64,000 nt of DNA from Sinorhizobium psoraleae (GCF_013283645.1 NZ_JABEKV010000006.1:62001-126000); one strand, 5' to 3'; positions 1-9,011 are shown, counted from the first letter of the stretch. Numbers and translations are program-made. The notes: generated by a model not told the origin, from the sequence alone.

Positions 1-858
1 ATCTTCGTGCTGCTGCCTTTCTTCATCAACTTCGCCTATTCGATGACCGGCGGAACGGCACTCTTCCTCGACGACCGAACCTTCGTCGGCACGGATCAAT
101 ACACCCGGCTTTTCGACTGCTCAAACTATCTCGACCCGAATAGCTGCACCGAGGACACCTTCTGGACCGCCGTCGGCAATACTGCCTGGTTCGTCGTTCT
201 CCAGGTGACGCTGATGATCCTCTTCTCGCTCGTCACCGCGCTGATCCTCAATCGCGAGCTGACGGCGCGCAGTTTCTGGCGAGCGGTCTTCTTCTTTCCC
301 GTCCTTTTGTCCCCCGTCGTCGTCGGCCTGATCTGGAAGTGGATCCTGCAGCGGCAGGGCTTGTTGAACTTCGGGCTCTACGGCTTCGGATTCCAGCCTT
401 ATACTTGGCTCAACGACCGCAACTGGGCCTTTGCAGCGACGGTCGGCGTCTCGATCTGGGCGCATATGGGTTTCTATACACTGATCCTGCTTGCCGGCCT
501 GCAGGCGATCCCGAAGGACCTCTACGAGGCGGCAGAAATGGACGGCACCCGCCCGGCGCGCGCCTTCTGGCGCATCACCTTGCCGCTGCTCATGCCCAAC
601 CTGCTCGTCGTCATCGTGCTCGTCCTCATCCGAGCCGTGCAGATCTTCGACGAGGTCTACGTCCTCACCGGCGGCGGTCCGGGCACCAGTACGCTCTATC
701 TCACCCAATACATCTACGAGACCGGCTTTGCGACGCAGTTGCGAAACCCCGGCCTTGCCGCGGCCGCGTCGATCCTCATGGGCGGCGTGCTCATCGTCCT
801 GACGCTGATCCAGCTTGGACTCGGCCGCTCCAGTGAGAAGAAAGGGAGCCGCAAATGA
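1..858 (+). CDS. Carbohydrate ABC transporter permease, MalF-like (5' partial)
   Basis: Inner-membrane permease of a CUT1-type sugar importer. The frame is open from the first base of the window, so the true N-terminus lies outside; about five membrane segments remain. The EAA loop that contacts the ATPase is clear near residues 175-195 (EAAEMDGTRPARAFWRITLP), and the GGGPGTSTLYLTQYIY stretch is typical of MalF/UgpA relatives. It overlaps the next permease by ATGA, so the two are translationally coupled. The substrate-binding protein gene would be expected just upstream. The sugar transported cannot be told from sequence. Confidence 0.93.
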   Translation: MFVLLPFFINFAYSMTGGTALFLDDRTFVGTDQYTRLFDCSNYLDPNSCTEDTFWTAVGNTAWFVVLQVTLMILFSLVTALILNRELTARSFWRAVFFFPVLLSPVVVGLIWKWILQRQGLLNFGLYGFGFQPYTWLNDRNWAFAATVGVSIWAHMGFYTLILLAGLQAIPKDLYEAAEMDGTRPARAFWRITLPLLMPNLLVVIVLVLIRAVQIFDEVYVLTGGGPGTSTLYLTQYIYETGFATQLRNPGLAAAASILMGGVLIVLTLIQLGLGRSSEKKGSRK

Positions 859-1907
859 GCCGGATTGCCGCATTCATCTTCCGACGCAAGGGAGGCAACG
901 GCTGGCACTGGACGGACATCGTCACCTGGATCTGGTTGGTCGGTGGCCTTCTCATCATGTTTGGCCCCGCCGTCTGGCTCGTCGGGTCCTCCTTCAAGTC
1001 GCCGGCGGCGCTCGCCGAGTTCCCTCCGACGCTCCTGCCCTATGTCACTCAGAAGGTAACCGTCGAAGGCTATGACAAGCCGCTCTATCTCTATGACGCG
1101 ACGTTGCCGGACGGCAGCAAGGCGGTTCTGGCCGAAGTCCGCCGCATCGGCATCATCAGCCAGATGGTCGATCCGGAAAAACCCAGAGAAATCATCAAGG
1201 TCAACATAGCGCAGCGCACGCCAGTCAGGACCATGGCTTTCGCGACAACCAACTACACCGAGCCATTCATCCATTTCGACTTCGTGCGCTACCTCTGGAA
1301 TTCGGTGTTCGTGACGGTGACCGCAACGCTGATCACCCTCGTCGTCAACTCGATGGCGGCCTTCGCGCTCAGCAAATACGAATTCCGTGGCCGGGCCGTC
1401 GCGATGCTCCTGATCCTCGCGACGCTAATGGTGCCGCTTTCCGTCATCATGGTGCCGCTTTATTCGATCGTCTCGGCACTCGGCCTCTTCAACAATCTCT
1501 GGGGCGTGATCCTGCCGACGGTAGCGACGCCGACCGGCGTGTTCATCCTCCGCCAGTATATGCTCACCATTCCCGACGAGTTAATCGACGCCGCACGCAT
1601 GGACAAGGCTTCGGAATGGCAGATCTACTGGCGCATCGTCCTGCCACTGACGGCACCTGCCCTCGCCGTTCTTGCGATCTTCTCCGTCGTCTGGCGCTGG
1701 AACGACTTCCTCTGGCCGCTGATCGTGCTGTCGCGCAAGGAGCTCTATACATTGCAGGTGGGCCTGAGCATCTATTCCGGCGAACTCAACGTGCAGTGGC
1801 ATTTCATTCTCGCCATGACGGTCGTGACCATGATCCCCGTCGTTCTGGTCTTCATCTTCCTGCAGCGCTTCATCACCACCGGCATTGCCGGAACCGGACT
1901 GAAATAA
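855..1907 (+). CDS. Carbohydrate ABC transporter permease, MalG-like with enlarged periplasmic loop
   Basis: Second permease of the sugar importer, 350 aa, longer than the usual 270-300 aa of MalG relatives. After the first membrane segment (about residues 25-45) there is an insert of roughly 80 residues (about 60-135) before the second segment, probably a periplasmic domain. The EAA loop reads ELIDAARMDKASEWQIYWRI, and the C-terminus ends in the usual GLK tail (ITTGIAGTGLK). The start ATG overlaps the stop of the upstream permease. Downstream is the matching ATPase 10 bp away, so these form one operon. Confidence 0.94.
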   Translation: MSRIAAFIFRRKGGNGWHWTDIVTWIWLVGGLLIMFGPAVWLVGSSFKSPAALAEFPPTLLPYVTQKVTVEGYDKPLYLYDATLPDGSKAVLAEVRRIGIISQMVDPEKPREIIKVNIAQRTPVRTMAFATTNYTEPFIHFDFVRYLWNSVFVTVTATLITLVVNSMAAFALSKYEFRGRAVAMLLILATLMVPLSVIMVPLYSIVSALGLFNNLWGVILPTVATPTGVFILRQYMLTIPDELIDAARMDKASEWQIYWRIVLPLTAPALAVLAIFSVVWRWNDFLWPLIVLSRKELYTLQVGLSIYSGELNVQWHFILAMTVVTMIPVVLVFIFLQRFITTGIAGTGLK

Positions 1908-1917
1908 GGGGGGCACC

Positions 1918-3000
1918 ATGGGCCACATCAAGCTCACCAACGTAACCAAGTCATTCGGCGCCGTCGACGTGCTTCATGACATCAACCTGGAGATCAAGGA
2001 CGGCGAGTTCGTCGTCTTCGTCGGACCGTCCGGCTGCGGCAAGTCCACGCTCCTGCGCACGATCGCGGGCCTCGAAAAGCCGACGGGCGGCGAGCTTGCC
2101 ATAGACGGCAAGGTGGTCAACACTGTGCCCGCCGCCGATCGCGGGCTCGCCATGGTCTTCCAGTCCTACGCGCTCTATCCCCATATGAGCGTGCGCCAGA
2201 ACCTCGCCTTCGGCCTCGAAAACACCAGGATGCCGAAGGACGAGATCGCCGCGCGTATCGCCGAGGCGGCGCGCATGCTTGAGATCGAGCCCTATCTCGA
2301 TCGCCGGCCCGGCCAGCTTTCCGGCGGGCAGCGCCAGCGTGTCGCAATCGGCCGCGCGATCGTGCGCCGGCCGGTCGCCTTCCTGCTCGACGAGCCGCTT
2401 TCGAACCTCGACGCCGAGCTGCGCGGCTCGACGCGCGCCGAACTTGCGGCACTGCACGCTCGCCTTTCGGCCACGATGATCTATGTGACCCACGACCAGG
2501 TCGAGGCGATGACGCTCGCCGACCGCATCGTCGTGCTCCGCGCCGGGCGGATCGAACAGGTCGGCACACCCCTGGAGCTCTACAACCGGCCGGCAAATCG
2601 CTTCGTCGCCGGCTTCATCGGCTCGCCGCACATGAATTTCCTCGAAGGTACGGTCGAAGCGGTCCCTTCACAGAAGGCGATCGCGACACTCGCCGGGGGG
2701 CATCGGCTGGAGCTTCCGATCGGCGCCGACATCGAAACGGGATCGCGCATCACCCTCGGCGTCAGGCCGCAGCACATCGCCCTCGGCGCCGGCGACAACA
2801 GCATTCCGGCAAAGGTCAGGCTCGTCGAGGCGCTCGGCTCGGAAACGGTGCTGCATGCCGACGTCGCCGGACAGAAGGTTCTGGTCGTCGCTCCCGGCCA
2901 GTACGACCTTTCGCCGGGTGCCGACATCGACCTGTCGCTATCGGCCGCGCCCATCCATCTCTTCAACGAAAGAGGGCTTCGCCTTGAACGCGCCGTTTGA
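1918..3000 (+). CDS. Sugar ABC transporter ATP-binding protein, MalK/UgpC family
   Basis: Cytoplasmic ATPase of 360 aa that powers the upstream permease pair. Walker A GPSGCGKST lies near residues 37-45, the signature LSGGQRQRVAIGRA near 134-147, and Walker B LLDEPLSNLD near 155-164, followed by the switch histidine in VTHDQVEAMT. The C-terminal third is an OB-fold (MOBE) regulatory domain, normal for this family. A strong GGGG Shine-Dalgarno run precedes the ATG. The 3' end overlaps the TTG start of the following dehydrogenase, placing that enzyme in the same operon. Confidence 0.95.
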   Translation: MGHIKLTNVTKSFGAVDVLHDINLEIKDGEFVVFVGPSGCGKSTLLRTIAGLEKPTGGELAIDGKVVNTVPAADRGLAMVFQSYALYPHMSVRQNLAFGLENTRMPKDEIAARIAEAARMLEIEPYLDRRPGQLSGGQRQRVAIGRAIVRRPVAFLLDEPLSNLDAELRGSTRAELAALHARLSATMIYVTHDQVEAMTLADRIVVLRAGRIEQVGTPLELYNRPANRFVAGFIGSPHMNFLEGTVEAVPSQKAIATLAGGHRLELPIGADIETGSRITLGVRPQHIALGAGDNSIPAKVRLVEALGSETVLHADVAGQKVLVVAPGQYDLSPGADIDLSLSAAPIHLFNERGLRLERAV

Positions 3001-3742
3001 TCTTACCGGCAAGACGGCACTCGTGACCGGCGCCCGGACGGGCCTCGGCCAGGGCATGGCATTGGCGCTGGCACGGGGGGGCGCCAATGTCGCAGCGCTC
3101 GGCTCCTCGCCGATGCCAGAAACAGCAGAGCTGGTTCAGCAAGCGGGCGTACGCTTCCGTGCCCTGCAGGTTGACCTGTCGAAGCCCTTTGACGCAGCCG
3201 CGATTGTCGACGAGGTCGCAACGGCCTTCGGCGGCATCGACATCCTCGTGAACAATGCCGGCATCATTCGTCGTGCCGGCCTCCTCGACTATACCGATGA
3301 GGATTGGGACAGCGTCATCAATGTCAACCTGAAGGCTGCGTTCCTCCTGTCGCAAGCAGTCGCGCGGCACATGGTTGCGACCGGACGCGCCGGGCGGCTC
3401 ATCAACATCGCCTCCATGCTGACGTTCCAGGGCGGGATCCGCGTCCCGGCCTATTCCGCTTCGAAGCACGGCGTCGCGGGCCTCACCAAGGCCATGGCGA
3501 ACGAACTGGCCCTGCATGGAATAACTGTCAACGCCATCGCCCCGGGTTACATGGCGACCGACAACACCGAGGCGCTGCGCAATGACGCCGAGCGCAACGC
3601 CCAGATTTTGGCACGCATCCCTTTGGGGCGCTGGGGCAGCCCGGACGACCTGAGCACCGCGGTCCTCTTCTTTGCCTCCCCTGCCTCCGCCTATGTGACC
3701 GGTGCTGTGCTACCGGTCGACGGCGGCTGGCTGGTGCGCTAA
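2984..3742 (+). CDS. SDR family oxidoreductase, KduD / 2-deoxygluconate-dehydrogenase-like
   Basis: NAD(P)-dependent short-chain dehydrogenase of 252 aa. The cofactor motif TGARTGLG is near residues 13-20, NNAG near 88-91, the catalytic Ser in the NIASML segment, and YSASK near 155-159. Best resemblance is to the KduD / gluconate 5-dehydrogenase group acting on keto-deoxy or aldonic sugars, which fits a sugar importer operon. An upstream ATG in frame at 2855 lies deep inside the ATPase gene. The TTG at 2984 is preferred because AGAGGG sits 7 bases before it and the protein then begins as family members do. Confidence 0.88.
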   Translation: MNAPFDLTGKTALVTGARTGLGQGMALALARGGANVAALGSSPMPETAELVQQAGVRFRALQVDLSKPFDAAAIVDEVATAFGGIDILVNNAGIIRRAGLLDYTDEDWDSVINVNLKAAFLLSQAVARHMVATGRAGRLINIASMLTFQGGIRVPAYSASKHGVAGLTKAMANELALHGITVNAIAPGYMATDNTEALRNDAERNAQILARIPLGRWGSPDDLSTAVLFFASPASAYVTGAVLPVDGGWLVR

Positions 3743-3919
3743 GTGTTGCGTTGACCGGAGTACTGCTCGGGAATCGTGAAGACCGCATTCGCGCAAATCC
3801 ACGCTTCCGCGACCCTGCTTACGAGGCGGCCATTGAACGCTAGGGCCATTGTTTGCCTCTTGATCTTGCTATCGTATATCCGTCTGTATCGGATCGCTAT
3901 GGGTCAGATTTTCACCACT

Positions 3920-4056
3920 AGATCGTTGGCGCTCGGCTCTCTATTGACGAGCATACCCCGTGCTCGCACAGCATGTCCTCAAGGTCGCTGTGGCTCACAG
4001 CGCAGGCCATACCACCGAACCGTCCGCAGAATGATGCCGCGGAAATGCAACCCAGC
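3920..4056 (-). pseudogene. IS6-family transposase remnant
   Basis: On the minus strand two reading frames together reproduce the N-terminal part of an IS6/IS26-type transposase. One reads HFRGIILRTVRWYGL and the next reads AVSHSDLEDMLCEHGV, matching the family pattern HFxxxIIxxxVRWY...SxRDLEEMLxERGV. A frameshift lies between them and a stop follows within about 15 codons, so the element is dead. Neither the catalytic domain nor terminal inverted repeats are visible. The rest of the 377-base gap 3743-4119 shows no gene. Confidence 0.62.
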
Positions 4057-4119
4057 CTCAAACACAGAAGGCTCAAATCCCGCGATCGCCGTATTTTTTG
4101 CTCTCCCAACTGACGGTGT

Positions 4120-5061
4120 CTAGGGGGTAAAGACCTCGTTGGCGGGGGAAGCCGAGCCGCCCGGCGTCGGTCCGCCGCCGATGACGAACATCCGGCCATC
4201 GACCACGGCCGCCCCCAGGCCGTGCCGCGCCGTCGGCATTGCTGCAAGGCGCTGCCAGTCGTCGCTCACCGGGTTGTAGGCCTCGACCGTGTTGAAGGTG
4301 CCCTGGGGCGCTTCGCCGCCAACCACAAGGATGCGTCCGTCGATGACGGCCGCAGCGATCCCGCTGCGTGGCGTCGGTAAGTCGGCGCGGCGTTCCCAGC
4401 GGTCGCTCGCCGGGTCATAGACCTCGTTGGCGGCGAGGTTGCTGGCATAGCTGCCGTCGATGCGGCCACCGATGGCATAAAGCCGCCCGTCCACCACGGC
4501 GACTGCCAGATGGTCGCGCGCGGTTCGAAGAGCCGCACGGCTCGACCAAGTGTCACTGGCGGGATCATAGACCTCATGCGCAGGCGTATTGCGCCGACTG
4601 TCTCCGGCGCCGCCGACGACGTGGATCTTGCCGTCGAGCGCCGCTGCAGCAAGCGCACCTCGTGCTGTTGGCATTGATGCCAGGCCGCGCCAGCGATCGT
4701 GCGCCAGATCATATTCATAGAGCGTGGCAACCGGCGTCCAGCCGTCAGAATAGCCGCCGACCACATAGAGCTTGCCGTTCAGGCCGACCGCCCCTGCATG
4801 ATGCAGCGGCTGCGGGGGTGGCGCGCCGCGGCTCCACCGGTCGGCGCGCGGATCGTAGATCTCAAGCGCACTGGCCCCGGAGAAGCCACCGACCACATAG
4901 ATCTTGCCGTCCAGTCCGGCGACGGCGACCTCGGACCGCTCGGAGGCCATCGGCGCGGCGCTACGCCACTGGCCGGCACCCGGCTGCGCCGTCGCCGCGC
5001 TGCTCAGCAGCAGCCAAACAAACAGGAGCGTGAGGAAGGGGTATGTTTGGGATAATGGCAT
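4120..5061 (-). CDS. Secreted kelch-repeat beta-propeller protein
   Basis: Protein of 313 aa with a clear Sec signal peptide (MPLSQTYPFLTLLFVWLL then SSAATAQ, cleavage near residue 26). It is followed by six kelch repeats, each with the paired-glycine hallmark: VVGGFSG, VVGGYSD, VVGGAGD, AIGGRID, VVGGEAP and VIGGGPT. Six blades should make one closed beta-propeller, probably periplasmic and used for binding. Many repeats carry the YDP...DxW pattern. The frame extends further upstream to 5118, but the ATG at 5061 is chosen because the signal peptide begins there. No neighbouring gene suggests a ligand. Confidence 0.87.
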   Translation of the reverse strand: MPLSQTYPFLTLLFVWLLLSSAATAQPGAGQWRSAAPMASERSEVAVAGLDGKIYVVGGFSGASALEIYDPRADRWSRGAPPPQPLHHAGAVGLNGKLYVVGGYSDGWTPVATLYEYDLAHDRWRGLASMPTARGALAAAALDGKIHVVGGAGDSRRNTPAHEVYDPASDTWSSRAALRTARDHLAVAVVDGRLYAIGGRIDGSYASNLAANEVYDPASDRWERRADLPTPRSGIAAAVIDGRILVVGGEAPQGTFNTVEAYNPVSDDWQRLAAMPTARHGLGAAVVDGRMFVIGGGPTPGGSASPANEVFTP

Positions 5062-5231
5062 ATTGAGCCTCTTCGCCGGTGCCAAAAAATGGGCCAAAGG
5101 CGGGACACAGAGAACCATCCGCCGAAGAATACCTGAAAGGTTACGGCAGCCACAGACCCTAAGCTCAGAAAGCTCGGCTGGAAATCGCCGTTATCTCCTT
5201 GATCCGGCGTTCGGCCGTTTTCGCTGACTGG

Positions 5232-6374
5232 TCAAGCCGGTGCCGTCATTGGCGCGATGTGCACCGGCCGGCGATGGGCGCCCCAGTCACCCGGGTGCGG
5301 CTCGAAGATGCCGGGGCAAGGCGTGCCGCAGCGGTGGCAGAGGCCTTCGGCGTCGAGTGCCCAGGTCAACAGGCTGTACCAGTCGCGAGCGATAAGGCAT
5401 GCGCCGCAGGCATGGCACCAGGTGCTGCCACCGATGTCATCATGCACGTTACCGCAGTAGACGTACCGCAGCCCGTTTTGGAGGCCGATCCGGCGCGCCC
5501 GTGTCAGCGTTGCGGGCGCGGTGGGCGGCTTGTCCATCATTTTCCAGTCGGGATGGAAGGCCGTGAAGTGAAGCGGTACATCCGGGCCTAGTTCTTCCAT
5601 GATCCATTGCGTCAGGGCCTCGATCTCCGCCTCAGAATCGTTCTCGCCGGGAATGAGCAGCGTCGTGATCTCGAACCAGACGGAGGTCTCGCGCTTGAGA
5701 TAAACAAGCGTGTCGAGCACCGGCTGGAGCTGGCCGCTGCAGACGCGTTGGTAAAAGCGCTCGGTGAAAGCCTTGAGATCGATATTGGCCGCATCCATGT
5801 GGCGGTAGAATTCGGTGCGTGGTTCGGAGCAGACATAGCCGGCCGTAACCGCGACGCTTTTGATCCCCAGCTCGCGGCACGCATCGGCCACGTCGGTGGC
5901 GTATTCATGGAAAATCACAGGGTCGTTGTAGGTGAAGGCAACGCTGCGGCAGCCGAGATCGGCCGCCGCCCGGGCGATCGCCGCGGGAGAAGCGGCGTCG
6001 GCGAGTGTGTCGATCGCGCGAGACTTGCTGATGTCCCAATTCTGACAGAACCGACAGGCGAGATTACAGCCGGCCGTGCCAAACGACAGGACGGCGGTGC
6101 CCGGCAGAAAATGGTGGAGCGGCTTTTTCTCGATCGGATCCGCGCAGAAGCCGCTGGAGCGACCGTAGGTCGTTAGCACCATCCGGTCGCCCTGACGGGC
6201 GCGGACGAAGCAGAGCCCCCGTTGCCCCTCATGCAACTTGCAAAATCGCGGACAGACGTCGCATTGGATGCGCCCGTCGGCAAGCGCATGCCAATAGCGG
6301 CCCGGCACAATCGACGCGTCATGCGGCTGCAATTCCGGGCGGACTGCGGTCGTGGCGTTGGGGATTGAGGACAT
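5232..6374 (-). CDS. amrS: AmmeMemoRadiSam-system radical SAM enzyme (AmrS-like)
   Basis: Radical S-adenosylmethionine protein of 380 aa. The 4Fe-4S cluster motif CNLACRFC (CxxxCxxC) lies near residues 104-111. It is preceded by an N-terminal Cys-rich element (CDVCPRFCKL) typical of the PflA-like AmrS group. The C-terminus adds further Cys pairs (WCHACGAC, CHRCGTPC) that may hold zinc or a second cluster. AmrS is usually found with AmrA and AmrB; neither is seen here, since the neighbours are the kelch gene and decayed DNA. The reaction of this family is not established. The start at 6374 follows a short non-coding stretch. Confidence 0.85.
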   Translation of the reverse strand: MSSIPNATTAVRPELQPHDASIVPGRYWHALADGRIQCDVCPRFCKLHEGQRGLCFVRARQGDRMVLTTYGRSSGFCADPIEKKPLHHFLPGTAVLSFGTAGCNLACRFCQNWDISKSRAIDTLADAASPAAIARAAADLGCRSVAFTYNDPVIFHEYATDVADACRELGIKSVAVTAGYVCSEPRTEFYRHMDAANIDLKAFTERFYQRVCSGQLQPVLDTLVYLKRETSVWFEITTLLIPGENDSEAEIEALTQWIMEELGPDVPLHFTAFHPDWKMMDKPPTAPATLTRARRIGLQNGLRYVYCGNVHDDIGGSTWCHACGACLIARDWYSLLTWALDAEGLCHRCGTPCPGIFEPHPGDWGAHRRPVHIAPMTAPA

Positions 6375-6604
6375 GCTGGCATGATAGACCTGTCATGGTA
6401 TCGTTCAATGGGTATGATGGACCGCTCCCGGGGGAGCACGTGCCCCCTCGGCGATCGCCGACGGCACGCAGGTCTGTGGGGTCGGTTCCGGCCAGCGCAC
6501 TCGGTATCTTGACGCTCTCCTGCGGCTTGCCGGAACATTTTTGGCGGCTTCGGCTGCTCCGTGCCTTTGATGCCGTCTCTTATGTTTTGGCATTCCGGCC
6601 CACG

Positions 6605-6800
6605 TCCTCAAGGGGCGATCTCGATGGGGCTACCGACCGAAAGGGCAAGCTCGCGATCCGCGTCCGCGGTTGACGGCGACCTCGGCCAGCCCGTTCGAAT
6701 TCTCGTACCAGAACGCGCCACTCGGCAACTGGGTACTGAACGTTCTGGCCCGTTCCAGGATGTGGCCGAGGGCCGAAAATCCGTAAACAGCACGATCGTG
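6605..6800 (-). pseudogene. Broken SAM-hydroxide adenosyltransferase (DUF62-like) C-terminal fragment
   Basis: The minus strand carries the end of a SAM hydrolase / DUF62-type protein in two frames. The first reads GAFWYENSNGLAEVAVNRGR and the second continues ADRELALSVGSPIEIAP to a stop. Family members run these two segments together, so about two bases appear to be missing near 6665. No N-terminal half is found upstream, where a LacI-like remnant follows instead. This is a dead fragment and supports the view that 6375-7541 is a degenerating stretch. Confidence 0.6.
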
Positions 6801-6944
6801 TGGCCAGCTTGCGCCTAAGGGAGCGGAGGGATGGGAGCTGGATCGGGGCCAAGGTCTTCGTCTCCCCGGCTCAGGTCTGGTACGCGCCCGGTAAGCGGAC
6901 TCTGGTGTCAAAAGCCAAGAACAGCCACGAGCCCTTCGGGAGAG

Positions 6945-7185
6945 GCGACAGGAGAGCATGGCGTGCTTCGGCCCGAGGTCTTCGCCCTCGAGCAGCCGGT
7001 CCAGCCGCTCGGCCCCGCAATAGCCCAGGTCGTAGTAGGGCAAGGCGGCTGTGGTAAGCTCAGGCTTCCGCGCATGGGAAATCGTCGAAGCCGACGATGC
7101 TGACATCATTTGGGATGTTCAGTCCCAGGCACAAGGCTGCGCAGTCGTACCACCCGGCAATAAACCGCCGACCGGCTTCCGCGCC
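6945..7185 (-). pseudogene. LacI-family regulator, frameshifted C-terminal remnant
   Basis: Minus-strand translation gives a LacI-type effector-domain end in two frames: GWYDCAALCLGLNIPNDVS followed by IVGFDDFP, then after a frame change LTTAALPYYDLGYCGAERLD and LLEGEDLGP. IPxDVSIVGFDD and the PPLTTVxxPxxxLGxxAxxxL pattern are hallmarks of the sugar-binding domain C-terminus. No helix-turn-helix domain could be found up to 7541. It may once have controlled the neighbouring sugar ABC operon, but that is only inference. Confidence 0.62.
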
Positions 7186-7541
7186 GCCTGATGATGCTCA
7201 CCCAGTCGGTCGCGATCGCGCTCGCAGTTTTTCTGGCGGTCATGGTGCTGGGGGAGGAGCGCCGATCTGGGCCATCTCGCGGTGGCGGCGGGGCGTGGCC
7301 GACGCGCGGGCACATCCACACGGTCGTCAGGACGCCGAATGGCAACGACTACGGCAAAGACTTGCTGCGCCAGCACCACGACCTTCGGAACAAGAGTTGC
7401 TCGACATCGTACGCTAGGCTCGACGAAACATGAACTTCCGAGTTGGAACGCTTGAGAGAGAAGAGGATTCCAATTGACTATTCGGGAATTAACGTGTCGC
7501 GTCCGCTCGACCTGGCTCCCTCGCATGTGCCGCCAACTGAT
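7186..7541. other. Gap without recognisable intact gene
   Basis: Several overlapping frames are open here, but none has a convincing start, ribosome binding site or family pattern. It may hold more of the decayed LacI-like gene, but I could not align it by eye. Treated as non-coding. Confidence 0.4.
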
Positions 7542-8225
7542 TCAGTTGCTCGGCTTACCCGCACTGCAATGCTGTTGGATGAAGTCCGACAGGAAGGTTG
7601 AAGCGTGAACACACCTCCGATGCACAGCGATCGCCTGAGGCACTTTCGAGAATGTCCCCTCAACAATGCGGAAACCTGGATTCTCTTCGCAGAAACGTGA
7701 CAGGGACTCGGTCAATCCCGCAGCCGCATCGCACTGGGAGGATACAAGCATGTCCAGGGCGGAGGCGGGACTTTCGGTATGGAGGACAATTGCATTTCTA
7801 ACCTGTCGCTCAAGCTGCTTTGTATACGCAGCGGTTCTTGCGGCGGCAATGCGCACCCCTTCGACGTCAACATGCTCCACGCTGCCTAGCGGGCTACCGT
7901 CTGACACCAGAAAGCTGGCGGTTACCGCGGTATAGGGGGGCGAGAAGGAGAACCTGTCGGCACGTGATGGATCGGAAGCAATGAACGCAACGTCCCACTC
8001 GTTGCCTTCGGCAGCCGCAAGAATGTCAGCGGCCGATCCGTATTGAACCAGCGACAAACCGCAGTCGAGTTCTGCCGCAAGTTCGATCGCGATCTGCGCG
8101 CTCGGCCCCGTTAGAGAGCCTGTCACTGGATCGAGTTGGACAAGTGCGGCATTCGACATGTTGACCGCCGCTCTGATGACTCCCGTCGGGGCGATTTCAG
8201 TGAGGAGCTCATCACGTTGCGACAT
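7542..8225 (-). CDS. Solute-binding-protein family 3 domain protein lacking a signal peptide
   Basis: Protein of 227 aa with the type 2 periplasmic-binding fold: [14 protein letters not shown] near the start, [15 protein letters not shown], the [20 protein letters not shown] segment and a central [18 protein letters not shown] domain crossover. The start at 8225 gives MSQRDELL, with no hydrophobic signal. Extension to 8354 runs inside the aldolase gene and adds no signal either. It overlaps the aldolase stop by 14 bases, so it is the last gene of the dioxygenase-hpaH-hpaI operon. It may be a cytoplasmic sensor, or an enzyme of this fold such as a cyclohexadienyl-dehydratase relative. Confidence 0.75.
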   Translation of the reverse strand: MSQRDELLTEIAPTGVIRAAVNMSNAALVQLDPVTGSLTGPSAQIAIELAAELDCGLSLVQYGSAADILAAAEGNEWDVAFIASDPSRADRFSFSPPYTAVTASFLVSDGSPLGSVEHVDVEGVRIAAARTAAYTKQLERQVRNAIVLHTESPASALDMLVSSQCDAAAGLTESLSRFCEENPGFRIVEGTFSKVPQAIAVHRRCVHASTFLSDFIQQHCSAGKPSN

Positions 8226-9003
8226 CGTGGTACGCTCCCTGAGATGCAAATCGTGCCGCGAGTGCTTCCGATCCCCTTGCCAGAATAGCGACATCGACAC
8301 CAACGGCAGTAAATAGCGTCCCCAGCGAGAGGCACCGTGCCGCGAACTTCTCATCCGGGGTAAGAATGCCCGCAGGCTTGCCCAACGCTTTCAGGCGTTC
8401 AATCGCGTCGACAATTGCGTCGACGACCTCCGGGTGGCTCGGTTGGCCCCTGTGTCCGAAACTCGCTGCCAGGTCTGCCGGTCCTACGAATATGCCGTCC
8501 ACTCCCTCTACCGACGCAATCGACTCGAGGTTGCCAAGCGCTTCCCGCGTCTCAACTTGCAGCAATAGGCAAATTTCCAGTTCCGCATTTTGCGCATAGT
8601 TCGCAACTCGGCCGAAACGAGTGGCGCGCGTCAGGGCGGAAACCCCACGAATTCCATCCGGAGGATATCGCACGGCCGCCACGGCGGCTTTCGCCTCTTC
8701 TGCGTTCTGAACGTAGGGAATGAGCAGTGTCTGAACGCCAATATCCAGGAAACGTTTGATGAGAACGGGGTCGTTGATGGCCGGGCGGACGACTGGGGAA
8801 ACGTCGTATGGTGCGACCGCTTGCAATTGCGGCAGGACGGTCAGAACGTCACCCGGAGAATGTTCCGTGTCGAACAGGAGCCAATCGAAACCTGAAGGCG
8901 CGACGATTTCCGCGGCGTAGTTTCCCGGCAGCCCACACCACAGGCCGATCTGACTTTGACCAGCAAGAAGCTTCTGCTTGAACCGATTGACAGGATGTTC
9001 CAT
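8212..9003 (-). CDS. hpaI: HpcH/HpaI-type 2-oxo acid aldolase
   Basis: Class II pyruvate aldolase of 263 aa. HpaI cleaves 4-hydroxy-2-oxo acids such as 4-hydroxy-2-oxoheptanedioate to pyruvate and an aldehyde. Seen are the [17 protein letters not shown] entrance, [12 protein letters not shown] with the catalytic His and metal-binding region, the [18 protein letters not shown] segment, and [15 protein letters not shown] near residues 170-185. GAGGTG lies 6 bases before the ATG at 9003. It follows hpaH by 8 bases, consistent with consecutive steps of a homoprotocatechuate-like lower pathway. The actual substrate chain length is not determined. Confidence 0.88.
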   Translation of the reverse strand: MEHPVNRFKQKLLAGQSQIGLWCGLPGNYAAEIVAPSGFDWLLFDTEHSPGDVLTVLPQLQAVAPYDVSPVVRPAINDPVLIKRFLDIGVQTLLIPYVQNAEEAKAAVAAVRYPPDGIRGVSALTRATRFGRVANYAQNAELEICLLLQVETREALGNLESIASVEGVDGIFVGPADLAASFGHRGQPSHPEVVDAIVDAIERLKALGKPAGILTPDEKFAARCLSLGTLFTAVGVDVAILARGSEALAARFASQGAYHDVAT

Positions 9004-9011
9004 CTAGCACC

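Noticed and set aside
121..873. Minus-strand frame of 250 codons opposite the first permease
   Set aside because: Charged, low-complexity translation typical of a shadow frame; the permease on the other strand is clear.
3776..4123. Plus-strand frame of 115 codons after the SDR gene
   Set aside because: No ribosome binding site and no family pattern; it runs antisense through the IS6 remnant.
5607..6176. Plus-strand frame of 189 codons inside the AmrS region
   Set aside because: Antisense shadow of the radical SAM gene, which has its cluster motif intact.
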